DNA from: Nostoc commune NIES-4072
GTDB taxonomy: Bacteria; Cyanobacteriota; Cyanobacteriia; Cyanobacteriales; Nostocaceae
Direction: 5' to 3'
Length of the DNA stretch: 64,000 nt
NCBI RefSeq assembly: GCF_003113895.1
Contig: NZ_BDUD01000001.1
Coordinates: 3,934,037 to 3,998,036 of the forward strand
Part shown: piece by piece, positions 29,511 to 38,406 of the stretch
How the letters are laid out: each line of letters starts with the position of its first letter
Position numbering within the stretch: position 1 is the first letter of the stretch
Notes under the pieces: generated by a model
What the model was told of the DNA's origin: nothing
The model's database searches: none
The model's input: only the letters and a program-made list of their open reading frames with translations
Translations under genes and position numbers: made by a program

Positions 29511-29633
29511 ATGAAAATTCTGATGTCTATATCCAAAAATAATAGTGCATTAAAATACATAAAACAGTTAAATAGACTACGTGCTATTGCTGAATTTGCA
29601 GTGTTTTATACCCACGTTATGCCTAAAAACTAG
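29511..29633 (+). pseudogene. Remnant N-terminus of an acyltransferase-3 gene
   Basis: ATG 29511 opens a 40-residue frame ending at TAG 29631-29633. Its 'ALKYIKQLNRLRAIAEFAVF' and 'YTHVMPKN' closely follow the first helix of acyltransferase-3/OafA proteins (KYI..LDGLRAIAV..V...H). The rest of the roughly 350-residue protein is missing, since the next glycosyltransferase starts two bases later. It therefore looks like a truncated remnant left by deletion or recombination. A complete but different acyltransferase-3 lies at 39536. Confidence 0.6.
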
Positions 29634-29635
29634 TC

Positions 29636-30661
29636 ATGAGTAAGCAACACCAGTATAGAGCTAGTATTTCATCGGTGCCAAAAAATACTCTACAACCTTT
29701 GTGGTCAGTTATGATTCCCACATATAACTGTGCAAATTATCTGCGTGAAACCCTGAGTAGTGTATTAGCGCAAGATCCAGGGGCAGATGTCATGCAGATA
29801 GAGGTAGTTGATGATCACTCTACTAAAGATGATCCTGAAGCTGTTGTTAGAGAACTAGCAGGCAATCGGGTTAGTTTTTATCGACAGCCTCAAAATGTAG
29901 GTCATACAAAAAATTTTAATACTTGTTTGCAGCGATCACGTGGAAAATTGATCCATATACTACACGGCGATGATTGCGTGCGACAATGGTTCTACGTCAA
30001 AATGCAGCAGGCATTTAATGACAAACCAGAAGTAGGTGCTGCCTTCTGTCGTCATATTTTTATAAATGAACAGAGTCATTGGCAATTTATCTCTGAATTA
30101 TTGCAGCCTAAAAGTGGACTATTGAATAATTGGTTAGAGGATATTATTGTCAAACAATACATCCAAACACCTTCAATTGTAGTACGACGTGAAGTATACG
30201 AAAGTTTAGGAGGATTTGATTCTCGTTTCAAGTTTTATTATGAAGATTGGGAAATGTGGGTAAGAATAGCTACTCAATATGCAGTGTGGTATGAAGTTGA
30301 ACCACTAGCAGCATATCGATTACGTTCAGCTTCCAATAGTGGACACAGTATACGTACTGGTGAAAATATGCAAGATGTACGTAAAGGAATTGAGATTGTT
30401 CAATCTTACCTTCCTAATTATCTATCTCATGCTATTGTAAACAAGCTATTAAATCAAAATAGAGAGCATTCTGCACTTTGCGCTCTGAATACTGCACAAC
30501 AAATGCTTTCTATTGGTGACGTAGAAACTGTCACTAATCAAATTCAAGAAGCGCTTAAATGTAGCCACTCTTTCACAATCATAAAGCTTGCTGTTAAACT
30601 TTTTCTGAAAAAGACAGTACGTCAAATTTTAAAGCCAGTTAACACGCTCATTGAGAGCTAA
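29636..30661 (+). CDS. Glycosyltransferase family 2
   Basis: This 341-residue GT-A enzyme has 'WSVMIPTYNCANYLRETLSS' at the N-terminus, 'QIEVVDDHSTKDD', the DxD-like 'LIHILHGDDCVRQWF', and an acceptor-side 'FKFYYEDWEMWVRIA' with the ED/W catalytic-base region. The C-terminal 90 residues are helical. It starts two bases after the acyltransferase remnant stop. It transfers an unknown sugar in repeat-unit assembly. Confidence 0.9.
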   Translation: MSKQHQYRASISSVPKNTLQPLWSVMIPTYNCANYLRETLSSVLAQDPGADVMQIEVVDDHSTKDDPEAVVRELAGNRVSFYRQPQNVGHTKNFNTCLQRSRGKLIHILHGDDCVRQWFYVKMQQAFNDKPEVGAAFCRHIFINEQSHWQFISELLQPKSGLLNNWLEDIIVKQYIQTPSIVVRREVYESLGGFDSRFKFYYEDWEMWVRIATQYAVWYEVEPLAAYRLRSASNSGHSIRTGENMQDVRKGIEIVQSYLPNYLSHAIVNKLLNQNREHSALCALNTAQQMLSIGDVETVTNQIQEALKCSHSFTIIKLAVKLFLKKTVRQILKPVNTLIES

Positions 30662-30892
30662 ACTTCCTTTATATCTAGCCAGAAGAAAAATTTTATTTTG
30701 GATTTTGATGATTAAAATAAAAAACAATCATTGCCAATGCTAAATAGTTTATTGCTAAATGTTTGTCATAATACACGTACTCGTTGAATAAAGTGAATTT
30801 TCTAATTAACTACACATATAAAAAAATAATATCTAAAAATTTAAACTTTTTAGATTAAAGACTAAAAGCTGAGATTAATTAACAACTAAATT

Positions 30893-31834
30893 ATGTCACT
30901 ATCAACTCCTGTAGGCTTCCTCATATTTAACCGACCCGATTTAACCGAACAAGTATTTGCAGCTATTGCCCAAGCTAAACCTCAGAAGCTATTTGTCATA
31001 GCTGATGGGCCACGCTTTCCTGAAGAAGAAGAAAAGTGTCAGCAGGCTAGGTCAATTATTAATAAAATAGATTGGAAATGCGATCTTATAACTGATTTTT
31101 CTGATGTAAACTTAGGATGTGGTCGTCGGGAAGCTACTGGATTTGATTGGGTTTTTTCTCAAGTGGAAGAAGCAATATTTTTAGAGGACGATACATTACC
31201 AGTACCATCTTTTTTTAGTTTTTGTGAAGCAATGCTGGAGCGTTATCGACATGATGAAAGAATAATGCATATTAATGGTGATAATTCTGTTAATCAGGAT
31301 AGAACCGAATATAGCTACTACTTTTCAAAATATATGCATGGGTGGGGCTGGGCTTCTTGGCGAAGAGCATGGCAACATTATGATTACAGAATGAAAACTT
31401 GGCCCGAGTTTAAAAAACAAGGCTTAGTTAAACTCATTTTTGAAAATTTATATGAGCAAAAATATTGGACAAGCATATTCGATCAAATGTATGATGACCC
31501 ACAAATAATAGATACATGGGATTATCAATGGACGTATGCTTGTTGGTCGCAAGGGGGATTAGTCATTGAACCAAACAAAAACTTGATTTCTAATCTTGGC
31601 TTTAATCGTTTAGATGCTGCCCATACAGTAAATGACGATCCACGATCTAAATTACCAATAAATGATATCTGGGAAATCAAGCATCCTCCATTTATAGTCA
31701 GACATAAAGAGGCAGATATGCACAGCTTTGACCAAATTTTTGGAGGTCAAGAAATGCGAGAGCAGGATAAACCGTTTGTAAAAATCCGTCGGCGCTTGTC
31801 TTCAATTAAAAGAAAGCTAACTTTCCAGGCTTGA
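30893..31834 (+). CDS. Glycosyltransferase-like protein (HlpA-like GT-A family)
   Basis: This 313-residue protein begins with 'TPVGFLIFNRPDLTEQVFAAI' and has an acidic metal-binding motif 'AIFLEDDTLPVPSFFSF', followed by 'YMHGWGWASWRRAWQHYD'. Cyanobacterial relatives are often annotated as hemolytic protein HlpA-like, but the motifs are those of a GT-A glycosyltransferase, and nothing suggests a hemolysin. It is separated from the previous gene by 231 bp of AT-rich DNA and followed 44 bp later by a GT4 gene. Confidence 0.78.
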   Translation: MSLSTPVGFLIFNRPDLTEQVFAAIAQAKPQKLFVIADGPRFPEEEEKCQQARSIINKIDWKCDLITDFSDVNLGCGRREATGFDWVFSQVEEAIFLEDDTLPVPSFFSFCEAMLERYRHDERIMHINGDNSVNQDRTEYSYYFSKYMHGWGWASWRRAWQHYDYRMKTWPEFKKQGLVKLIFENLYEQKYWTSIFDQMYDDPQIIDTWDYQWTYACWSQGGLVIEPNKNLISNLGFNRLDAAHTVNDDPRSKLPINDIWEIKHPPFIVRHKEADMHSFDQIFGGQEMREQDKPFVKIRRRLSSIKRKLTFQA

Positions 31835-31878
31835 ACTCTACTACAAAAATAATCAATAGGAACTAAGTAACAATAATC

Positions 31879-33111
31879 ATGAATGTTCTACAGATCAATT
31901 ATTCAGATATTGAAGGTGGAGCAGCTATAGCAGGTTATCGCCTACATGAAGGTTTGCTAGCTAAAGGTATAAATTCCCGATTGTTGGTGGGAGTTGTTAA
32001 AACAGATAGCGATCGCGTAGCGGCTATTTCTCGTGGATACCGTCTTGAAAATCAACTGTATCGCTTCACCGTGCGTTTAGGATTTAACTATATTAACCTG
32101 TTTAGTAGCTTTGATATTCCCAAGCATCACTTCTATAAAGAGGCGGATATCCTTAACTTTCACAACCTTCATAATAATTACTTTAACTACTTAGCAATTC
32201 CCTCATTAATGAAAAGTAAACCTGCTGTATTTACGCTTCATGATATGTGGAGCTTTACTGGTCATTGTAGTTATAGTTATGACTGTGAACGCTGGAAAAT
32301 TGGTTGTGGTAAATGTCCTTATCTGGATACCTATCCAACTATCAACAGGGATAGTACTAGTCTGGAGTGGAAACTAAAAAACTGGGTTTATAGCCGCTCT
32401 CATCTGGCTATCGTCACTCCTAGCAAGTGGCTAACAGAACAAGCCAAACAGAGTATGCTTAATCGCTTTCCAATTCAGCATATTCCTTATGGAATTGATA
32501 CAGAAGCTTATCAACCTCTTGATAGCGAGCAGTGTCGTTCCTTACTAGGTATTCCAATTAACAAAAGAGTTCTCTTATTTGGGGCGCAAAGTTTGCAAGA
32601 CTCTCGTAAGGGTAGCGATCTGTTGCTGAAAGCGTTACACCATCTACCTGAGTATCTCAAAGCTGAGACAGTACTGCTGACATTAGGAGAAGGTGGCGAA
32701 ACAATCACAAAAACCTTGGGAATACAAACTCTAAACTTAGGTTATATTAGCAGCGATCGCTTAAAATCTATTGCCTTTTCTGCTGCGGATTTATTTGTTT
32801 TTCCTACTCGTACTGATAACCTACCTTTAGTTTTACAAGAGAGCATGGCTTGTGGTACACCAATGGTTTCTTTTAAAATTGGTGGTGTTCCTGACTTGGT
32901 AAGACCTGGTATTACAGGTTATTTGGCTGAACCTGAAGATGCGTTAGATTTTTGCAGTGGTATTGTCAAATTATTAGAGGATAAAGAATTACGCGATCGC
33001 ATGAGTGAAAATTGTCGAACGATTGTCCTCAAGGAATATTCCTTGGAACTGCAAGCACAACGATACATTGAATTATACCAACAGGTTTTGTCACAGAAAT
33101 GTTGGAATTAG
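31879..33111 (+). CDS. Glycosyltransferase family 4 (WcaC-like)
   Basis: This 410-residue GT-B enzyme starts 'MNVLQINYSDIEGGAAIAGY'. It has the 'FTLHDMWSFTGHCSYSYDC' and 'GCGKCPYLDTYP' segments typical of WcaC/colanic-type transferases, with a possible metal-binding cysteine group, and the donor-site motif 'DNLPLVLQESMACGTPMVSF'. HIP1 sites are frequent in this gene, unlike the block upstream. It probably adds one sugar of the repeat unit. Confidence 0.9.
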   Translation: MNVLQINYSDIEGGAAIAGYRLHEGLLAKGINSRLLVGVVKTDSDRVAAISRGYRLENQLYRFTVRLGFNYINLFSSFDIPKHHFYKEADILNFHNLHNNYFNYLAIPSLMKSKPAVFTLHDMWSFTGHCSYSYDCERWKIGCGKCPYLDTYPTINRDSTSLEWKLKNWVYSRSHLAIVTPSKWLTEQAKQSMLNRFPIQHIPYGIDTEAYQPLDSEQCRSLLGIPINKRVLLFGAQSLQDSRKGSDLLLKALHHLPEYLKAETVLLTLGEGGETITKTLGIQTLNLGYISSDRLKSIAFSAADLFVFPTRTDNLPLVLQESMACGTPMVSFKIGGVPDLVRPGITGYLAEPEDALDFCSGIVKLLEDKELRDRMSENCRTIVLKEYSLELQAQRYIELYQQVLSQKCWN

Positions 33112-33244
33112 GGCGATGCTTTCGATGGGCTACGCCTACGCTCCTCAAGTGAATATTTGCGATCGCATTAGTCAGAACTGACGAGCCATCAAAGAGAACT
33201 GCAAGCACTTTATCCGTATAGCTTTCACATCAAAATGCCTTCCG

Positions 33245-34279
33245 ATGAATATTAATACTACTTTGACATTAAAAGATTTACCCTCACCACCGGAAAGCAA
33301 AACAGGCTGGCCTTGGACAGAACAGACAGAACCATTGTCAAAGATAATGCTAAACGGTTGTGAATGGCCACGTATTAGTATTGTGACACCTAGTTATAAC
33401 CAAGGGCAATTTATTGAGGAAACAATACGTTCAGTTCTTCTGCAAGGATATCCCAATCTAGAATACATTATTATCGATGGAGGCAGTGTAGATAACACAA
33501 TTGATATAATTCGTAAATATGAACAGTGGATTTCCTATTGGGTTAGTGAGCCAGATCGGGGGCAAACAGATGCTATTCAAAAGGGTTTTGAGCGTTGTAC
33601 TGGTGTGATTTGGAACTGGCTTAATTCAGATGATTTGTTAGAGGTGAATGCCTTACAGGCAATTGCTAAAGCAAATTTACAAGAACCCTTATCAACAGTT
33701 TATAGTGGAAAGTTAAATATATTTGATAATTCAAATCCATCGCTTACATATTTGCATATCGAACGGTTTCAAAAAATATCTGATTTAATTTGTGTCTGGG
33801 AAAAATGGGGAAACCCGCAACCAGTTACATATATGTCATGTTCTGCCTGCCATCTAGTTGGCGGACTTGATGTTTCATTAAAGTATACGATGGACTATGA
33901 GTTGTATTTAAGATTAGCTCTATTGCCAAATTTTAAAGTCAAGCTTATAGATAATACGCTAGCTAAATTTAGATTGCATTCAGACTCTAAAACAGTTAGT
34001 CAGCAGATTGCTTTCAAGTCTGAAATTGCTCAAGTTTTTGATAAATTTGCTAATCAGCATCCAGCAATTATGCCTAAAGGCTGGCGTTCGTCTAGAAGCA
34101 GATTTCAATTTCATCTAGTTCTAGATCAACTAAGTAGTCACTACAGTCATAAGATTCCTTTAACCGAATTTATACAACAGTCTTTTTCTTTATTACCACA
34201 CATTTGGAACTATCGGTTTTTTTGGGCTTATCTGTTTTCTTACTTAAAATCTCTGCAAATTTTACCTAAAGCCTCTTGA
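33245..34279 (+). CDS. Glycosyltransferase family 2
   Basis: This 344-residue GT-A protein has 'ISIVTPSYNQGQFIEETIRS', 'YIIIDGGSVDNTIDIIRKY', 'DRGQTDAIQKGFERCTG' and the DxD-like 'IWNWLNSDDLLE'. These are the marks of the WcaA-like GT2 subfamily common in exopolysaccharide loci. The last 80 residues are less conserved. It lies 133 bp after the GT4 gene and 46 bp before the methyltransferase start. Confidence 0.9.
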   Translation: MNINTTLTLKDLPSPPESKTGWPWTEQTEPLSKIMLNGCEWPRISIVTPSYNQGQFIEETIRSVLLQGYPNLEYIIIDGGSVDNTIDIIRKYEQWISYWVSEPDRGQTDAIQKGFERCTGVIWNWLNSDDLLEVNALQAIAKANLQEPLSTVYSGKLNIFDNSNPSLTYLHIERFQKISDLICVWEKWGNPQPVTYMSCSACHLVGGLDVSLKYTMDYELYLRLALLPNFKVKLIDNTLAKFRLHSDSKTVSQQIAFKSEIAQVFDKFANQHPAIMPKGWRSSRSRFQFHLVLDQLSSHYSHKIPLTEFIQQSFSLLPHIWNYRFFWAYLFSYLKSLQILPKAS

Positions 34280-34325
34280 ACTTAGAGAATTTCTGCATTC
34301 CTTGTACTGTCATATAAACACCATT

Positions 34326-35078
34326 ATGAATCCTGTAAAGAATTTTTTCTACTATCGGCCTTTTGCGGACTTGGCACTTTGCCACTTTCTAAAAAAGAGG
34401 CTGACTTTACCTAATATTTTGCTTTCAGAACTATTTGACAACTTTGAGTCTCAACCTGTCACGTTCCATCAATTTCCTCGTGGAGCTTGGTCTACTCCTT
34501 TAGCAGATGTCGCCTCTTTACTAAAGGTAATAGTTTGCAGTCAACCTAAAAGACTAATGGAAGTAGGTAGTTTTAGAGGCTATACAGCTCTATATTTAGC
34601 CCAACATATTGCCTCAGATGCCAAAATTATTACTGTAGACCAATATCCAGATCATGGTGAAGCTTACAGAAATACACCTTACTCCTTCATGATTGAAAGA
34701 AGAGTTGGCAAAACTAACGAGGAAATTTTTCAGCAAGATTTACCTGGGTCTTATGATTTCATCTTTCTCGATGCAGATCACTCCTATGCAAGCGTAAAGC
34801 ATGATACTGAACTACTTTTGCCATTGCTTTCACCTAACGGCTTTTTCCTATGGCATGATTATGCCAACTGGGGTTACTTTGATGGTAAAAATGGTGTCCC
34901 AGAGTATTTGAAAGAACTCTCTGAGCGCTTACCCATTGCTCACATTATTGGTTCAGATTTAGCTATTTACTCCCCCGCCTGGGCTGGAGAACAAAAACAG
35001 CTTTATTTGAAAGCGACTCAACCAAAGGTTAATCCTAATCAGGTAGATGTTTGGGAAACAACCTCGTTACGAGGATAG
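34326..35078 (+). CDS. Class I SAM-dependent methyltransferase (MT24-like)
   Basis: ATG 34326 (MNPVKNFFYYRP) is preferred over TTG 34302. The protein has motif I 'RLMEVGSFRGYTALYLAQHI', 'KIITVDQYPDHGEAY' and 'YDFIFLDADHSYASVKHDTE', the pattern of O-methyltransferases in the MT24/class I group, and a 'FFLWHDYANWG' segment often seen in glycan methyltransferases of this locus type. It likely O-methylates a sugar of the polysaccharide. Confidence 0.85.
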   Translation: MNPVKNFFYYRPFADLALCHFLKKRLTLPNILLSELFDNFESQPVTFHQFPRGAWSTPLADVASLLKVIVCSQPKRLMEVGSFRGYTALYLAQHIASDAKIITVDQYPDHGEAYRNTPYSFMIERRVGKTNEEIFQQDLPGSYDFIFLDADHSYASVKHDTELLLPLLSPNGFFLWHDYANWGYFDGKNGVPEYLKELSERLPIAHIIGSDLAIYSPAWAGEQKQLYLKATQPKVNPNQVDVWETTSLRG

Positions 35079-35085
35079 AAAACTG

Positions 35086-36186
35086 ATGATTTTCCTTTAC
35101 TCCGATGTATTGTATCGTGCTGGTGGAATAGAAACTTATTTGCACGCTTTGGCAACTCATCTACACCAAGAAAAAATTCCCTTTCGTGTGGTAGTAGCTG
35201 AGTTAGAATCTTGCCCCTTAGTCGATGAGTTAGTCAATAAAGGTATCAATATTTACCGTCAACCTAGAGTATGGGGCGATCGCTGGTTAGTGAGACAACG
35301 CCTGATGTTGGCTTGGCTCAGTACTCAGTTAAAGCCTGGAGACTGGGTATTTTGTGTACGCCAACCTATGCCAGAATTATATTTAACTATAGTACGTCTG
35401 GTTCATCAGTGCGGTGCGAGAATTGCTGCTAGTTGGATGTTTGCTCCAGAGTTTATCCCTCCACTTCCACCCTACGGACAAAAATTCTGTCAGGCTGTAG
35501 CTGAAACAGATGCTGTTATTTCTGTATCCAGATGTACTGTTGATCAATTTAAACAGGTATATGGTTACACAGGTAAAGTTCATGTCGTGCCATATCACAA
35601 TTTATTACTGTTTCCACAAATAGTTCCTTTATCGTCAAGTCCACCTTGGAAAATAGGATTTTTGGGAAGATTAGAAATAAAACAAAAGAATCTTGATACT
35701 CTACTAAAGGCGATCGCAACGTTAGTTAAAAATGGAAAGCTAGTAGAACTACACCTCTACGGACGCGGGCCGGATCAGCCGAAACTGGAAGCATTAGCAC
35801 TGGAACTGGGTATTAAGCAGCAAGTTATTTTTCACGGTGCTTATGATCATCGCCAAGACTTGCCTGATATCATGGCAAATTGCCATTTATTTGTGTATCC
35901 TTCCAGGTTTGAAGGTGGCCCCTGCTTTACACTATTAGAATTGATGCAAGCCGGACGCTTTTGTGTAGCAGCAAGAGTAGGGGGAATTCCTGACTTATAT
36001 GAGGGATATCCAGAAGTTGGTTCACTGGTTTCACCTGATAATCCAGAAGAATTGAATCAAGCACTTGCCATTGCTCTAGAGAAAATAGCAAATAGTTCTA
36101 TAGATGGTGAAAAAATTCGTGCTAGATACTTTTCTGGCTTTGATATGCAATCTGCTCATCAAACTTGGACTTCTGTAATTGATTGA
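35086..36186 (+). CDS. Glycosyltransferase family 4
   Basis: The start at 35086 (MIFLYSDVLYRAGGIETYL) avoids overlap with the upstream methyltransferase, with GAGGAT just before that gene's stop as a likely ribosome-binding site. The frame is open from 35047, which would overlap by 32 bp. The 366-residue GT-B enzyme has 'IGFLGRLEIKQKNLDTLLKA', 'HLYGRGPDQPKLEALA' and 'FEGGPCFTLLELMQAGRFCV'. Sugar specificity is unknown. Confidence 0.9.
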   Translation: MIFLYSDVLYRAGGIETYLHALATHLHQEKIPFRVVVAELESCPLVDELVNKGINIYRQPRVWGDRWLVRQRLMLAWLSTQLKPGDWVFCVRQPMPELYLTIVRLVHQCGARIAASWMFAPEFIPPLPPYGQKFCQAVAETDAVISVSRCTVDQFKQVYGYTGKVHVVPYHNLLLFPQIVPLSSSPPWKIGFLGRLEIKQKNLDTLLKAIATLVKNGKLVELHLYGRGPDQPKLEALALELGIKQQVIFHGAYDHRQDLPDIMANCHLFVYPSRFEGGPCFTLLELMQAGRFCVAARVGGIPDLYEGYPEVGSLVSPDNPEELNQALAIALEKIANSSIDGEKIRARYFSGFDMQSAHQTWTSVID

Positions 36187-36228
36187 AAACTTTTAGCAGG
36201 AATATTCTTATTAACTAACCTAATATAA

Positions 36229-37164
36229 ATGAAAACAGCATTTTTTGTAGATATTCTACATTGTGTTCAGAAGTCCCCAGAAAATAAAGTATGCAAAGGT
36301 ACTTTAAAGCTGAGTGACGATAAATTAACTTGTGATATTTGTAATTATCAGTATCGACGAGTACAAGGTATTCCAATCCTCAAATCTGAATCTCTTGAAT
36401 CTTCTGATACTTGGTTTGAGCAAATGTATGCTAACCGCAGTCGTACTTTAGAACTTGCCAGTAACTATCTTCAACATGAAAGAGAATTCATGGTGCAGTT
36501 TGTGCGACAGTTTAATATCCAAGGGCCATGCCTAGAAATTGGATGTGGGGTCGGTCTATTCGCTGATATTTCCCCCAAATTTATTGGTCTAGAATATTCT
36601 TTAGAGTCACTTTTCGCCGACGGGTTCGAGTCCTTTAATCGGATATGTGCAGATGCCAGACTAATTCCAATGGCTGATTCTTCTGTTGAATGTATTTTTA
36701 GTTTTAATACTCTTGAACACGTTCCAAATGTTGATTTAGCTTTTTCAGAAATGGAACGAATATTAAAATCTGGTGGCTTACTAGTTTTGAAACCAGCCTG
36801 GCACTGTACTAGCTATAATACTGAGTTGATTCCTGTTCTACCTTATAGCGATCTCAATTTCCGACAAAAATTGGTCAAATTTCTCCTGTCTGTATTAACC
36901 TCAAAACTATATAAGTTTTTCACCAAAATACCTTGGCGTTTATGGCGACGAGTTAATTGTTCTAGAAATAATCCTTTGAGTTGGAAAAAACTCATTCCCT
37001 ATCATGGAGAGCTATGGAGTGGTGGAGATTCTGATGCAGTAGCTAGTATTGACTCGCATGAAGCTATTCTTTTCTATCAAAGCCGAGGTTATGAATGTAT
37101 ATCTCATTCAACAGTATGGAAGCAGATTACAGCAGGACATGACATAGTGATACTTCGTAAATAA
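36229..37164 (+). CDS. Class I methyltransferase with N-terminal zinc-ribbon-like segment
   Basis: This 311-residue protein opens with a Trm112-like region containing 'CKGTLKLSDDKLTCDICNYQY', including a CxxC. It continues into a SAM methyltransferase ('GPCLEIGCGVGLFADI', 'FSFNTLEHVPNVDLAFSEME', 'ILKSGGLLVLKPAWHC'). The combination occurs in glycan-locus methyltransferases. The last codons and the stop are part of a 14-bp tandem repeat that continues into the spacer. Confidence 0.82.
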   Translation: MKTAFFVDILHCVQKSPENKVCKGTLKLSDDKLTCDICNYQYRRVQGIPILKSESLESSDTWFEQMYANRSRTLELASNYLQHEREFMVQFVRQFNIQGPCLEIGCGVGLFADISPKFIGLEYSLESLFADGFESFNRICADARLIPMADSSVECIFSFNTLEHVPNVDLAFSEMERILKSGGLLVLKPAWHCTSYNTELIPVLPYSDLNFRQKLVKFLLSVLTSKLYKFFTKIPWRLWRRVNCSRNNPLSWKKLIPYHGELWSGGDSDAVASIDSHEAILFYQSRGYECISHSTVWKQITAGHDIVILRK

Positions 37165-37190
37165 TACTTCGTAAATAATACTTCCTAAAA
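37150..37190 (+). repeat. 14-bp tandem repeat spanning a stop codon
   Basis: The unit ATACTTCGTAAATA occurs twice perfectly (37150-37163 and 37164-37177) and a third time with a mismatch (37178-37190). The first unit encodes the end of the methyltransferase and, with one base of the second, its TAA stop. It looks like slippage duplication of the 3' end of the gene. Confidence 0.85.
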
Positions 37191-37196
37191 CCTGAT

Positions 37197-38390
37197 ATGA
37201 AAATATGCTGGCTTATTCCTGATAACCGCGGTGGTGGAGTGGCTTCAGTAGCTATATCGTGCTGCGAGCAAGCTGCAAAAGCTGGTTACGAAACCACATT
37301 ACTACTTGTACTTCAACCTACAGCGAGGCTGTTAGCCAATAATTTTCCTTTCCGTGTTGCTTCGTTGGGGCTAGAAGGGGCAGCAGAAGAAACTCCTGTA
37401 GAGTTAATTAAGTGGTTATCTAATCACCCTCAAGATGTGCTGTTTTTGAACGCCTGTGAACAGTCAGATGCTGTAATTCCTTATCTACCTTCTACAGTCA
37501 AGTGTGTCTATGTTGTTCATGATACCGCTTCTCGATACTGGAAAGTATCAGTTAAAGAAGAAGATAATTTGGATGCAATTGTTGCTGTTTCCGAAACTGT
37601 AGCTCGTCAATTTAGACACTATCTAAAAAATTCCAAAAAACTTTCTGTTATTTTAAACGGCTGTATATTTCCTGAACTTCAACAACCTACATTCCGAAAA
37701 GATGACATTATCTTTTTAGGAGGTGATAAGCCTGTAAAAGGTGCATTTGATGGAATTAAGTTGTGGAAAAAACTTTCAAATCATGGATTTATAGGTAAAT
37801 TACACTGGTTTGGTTACATATCTCCTAGTTTTAAAACCAAGATTAAGCAACTACCTAATTCTGAACAAATTTGTATTTATGGTCAGGTTCAACGTGATGT
37901 AATTTTTAGGATAGCGGCATCTTCCAAAGTTTTATTGATGGTCAGTCGTGTTGAACCATTTGGTATGGCAACAATTGAAGCAATGAGCATGGGGTGTATT
38001 CCGGTTGCTTGGGATATTGAGACAGGTACCAAGGAGATAGTTTCAGCTAATAGAACCGCTCTTTTTGCACCATTAGGAAATATCGAGATTCTGGCAAAGC
38101 AAGTTCTTCGAGCCTGTGAAGAGTATGAGGCTTTCGCAAATAATGTGATTGAGCAAGCAAGATCAAATTTTGATGCAACCGTCATGTGGAAGCATTACGA
38201 GTCTCTTATACAACACATCTCTTCACTTCCAGCCATTAGCAGGAGTAATGAGGGTCAGCAACCCACTAATTATCAATCTCCAGTTCGTCGTTTTCAACTC
38301 CTCCCAAGCCCTCTACGTTCAATAATCAGAGATGTTGTGGGGCGATCGCCTCAGCTTGGTTATTTTTTTCGTGACTTTCGGGGCTTTTAA
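37197..38390 (+). CDS. Glycosyltransferase family 4
   Basis: This 397-residue GT-B enzyme starts with 'MKICWLIPDNRGGGVASVAI'. It has a central 'IFLGGDKPVKGAFDGIKLWK' and the donor motif 'EPFGMATIEAMSMGCIPVAW'. The C-terminal 60 residues ('PVRRFQLLPSPLRSIIRDV') are a basic extension. It begins 32 bp after the methyltransferase stop and ends 16 bp before the next start. Substrate unknown. Confidence 0.88.
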   Translation: MKICWLIPDNRGGGVASVAISCCEQAAKAGYETTLLLVLQPTARLLANNFPFRVASLGLEGAAEETPVELIKWLSNHPQDVLFLNACEQSDAVIPYLPSTVKCVYVVHDTASRYWKVSVKEEDNLDAIVAVSETVARQFRHYLKNSKKLSVILNGCIFPELQQPTFRKDDIIFLGGDKPVKGAFDGIKLWKKLSNHGFIGKLHWFGYISPSFKTKIKQLPNSEQICIYGQVQRDVIFRIAASSKVLLMVSRVEPFGMATIEAMSMGCIPVAWDIETGTKEIVSANRTALFAPLGNIEILAKQVLRACEEYEAFANNVIEQARSNFDATVMWKHYESLIQHISSLPAISRSNEGQQPTNYQSPVRRFQLLPSPLRSIIRDVVGRSPQLGYFFRDFRGF

Positions 38391-38406
38391 TTGCTTAATT
38401 TACAGC

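Noticed and set aside
30893..31834. Hemolysin (HlpA-like) function
   Set aside because: The visible motifs (FNRPDL, EDDT) are those of a GT-A glycosyltransferase, and the location in a glycan locus agrees.
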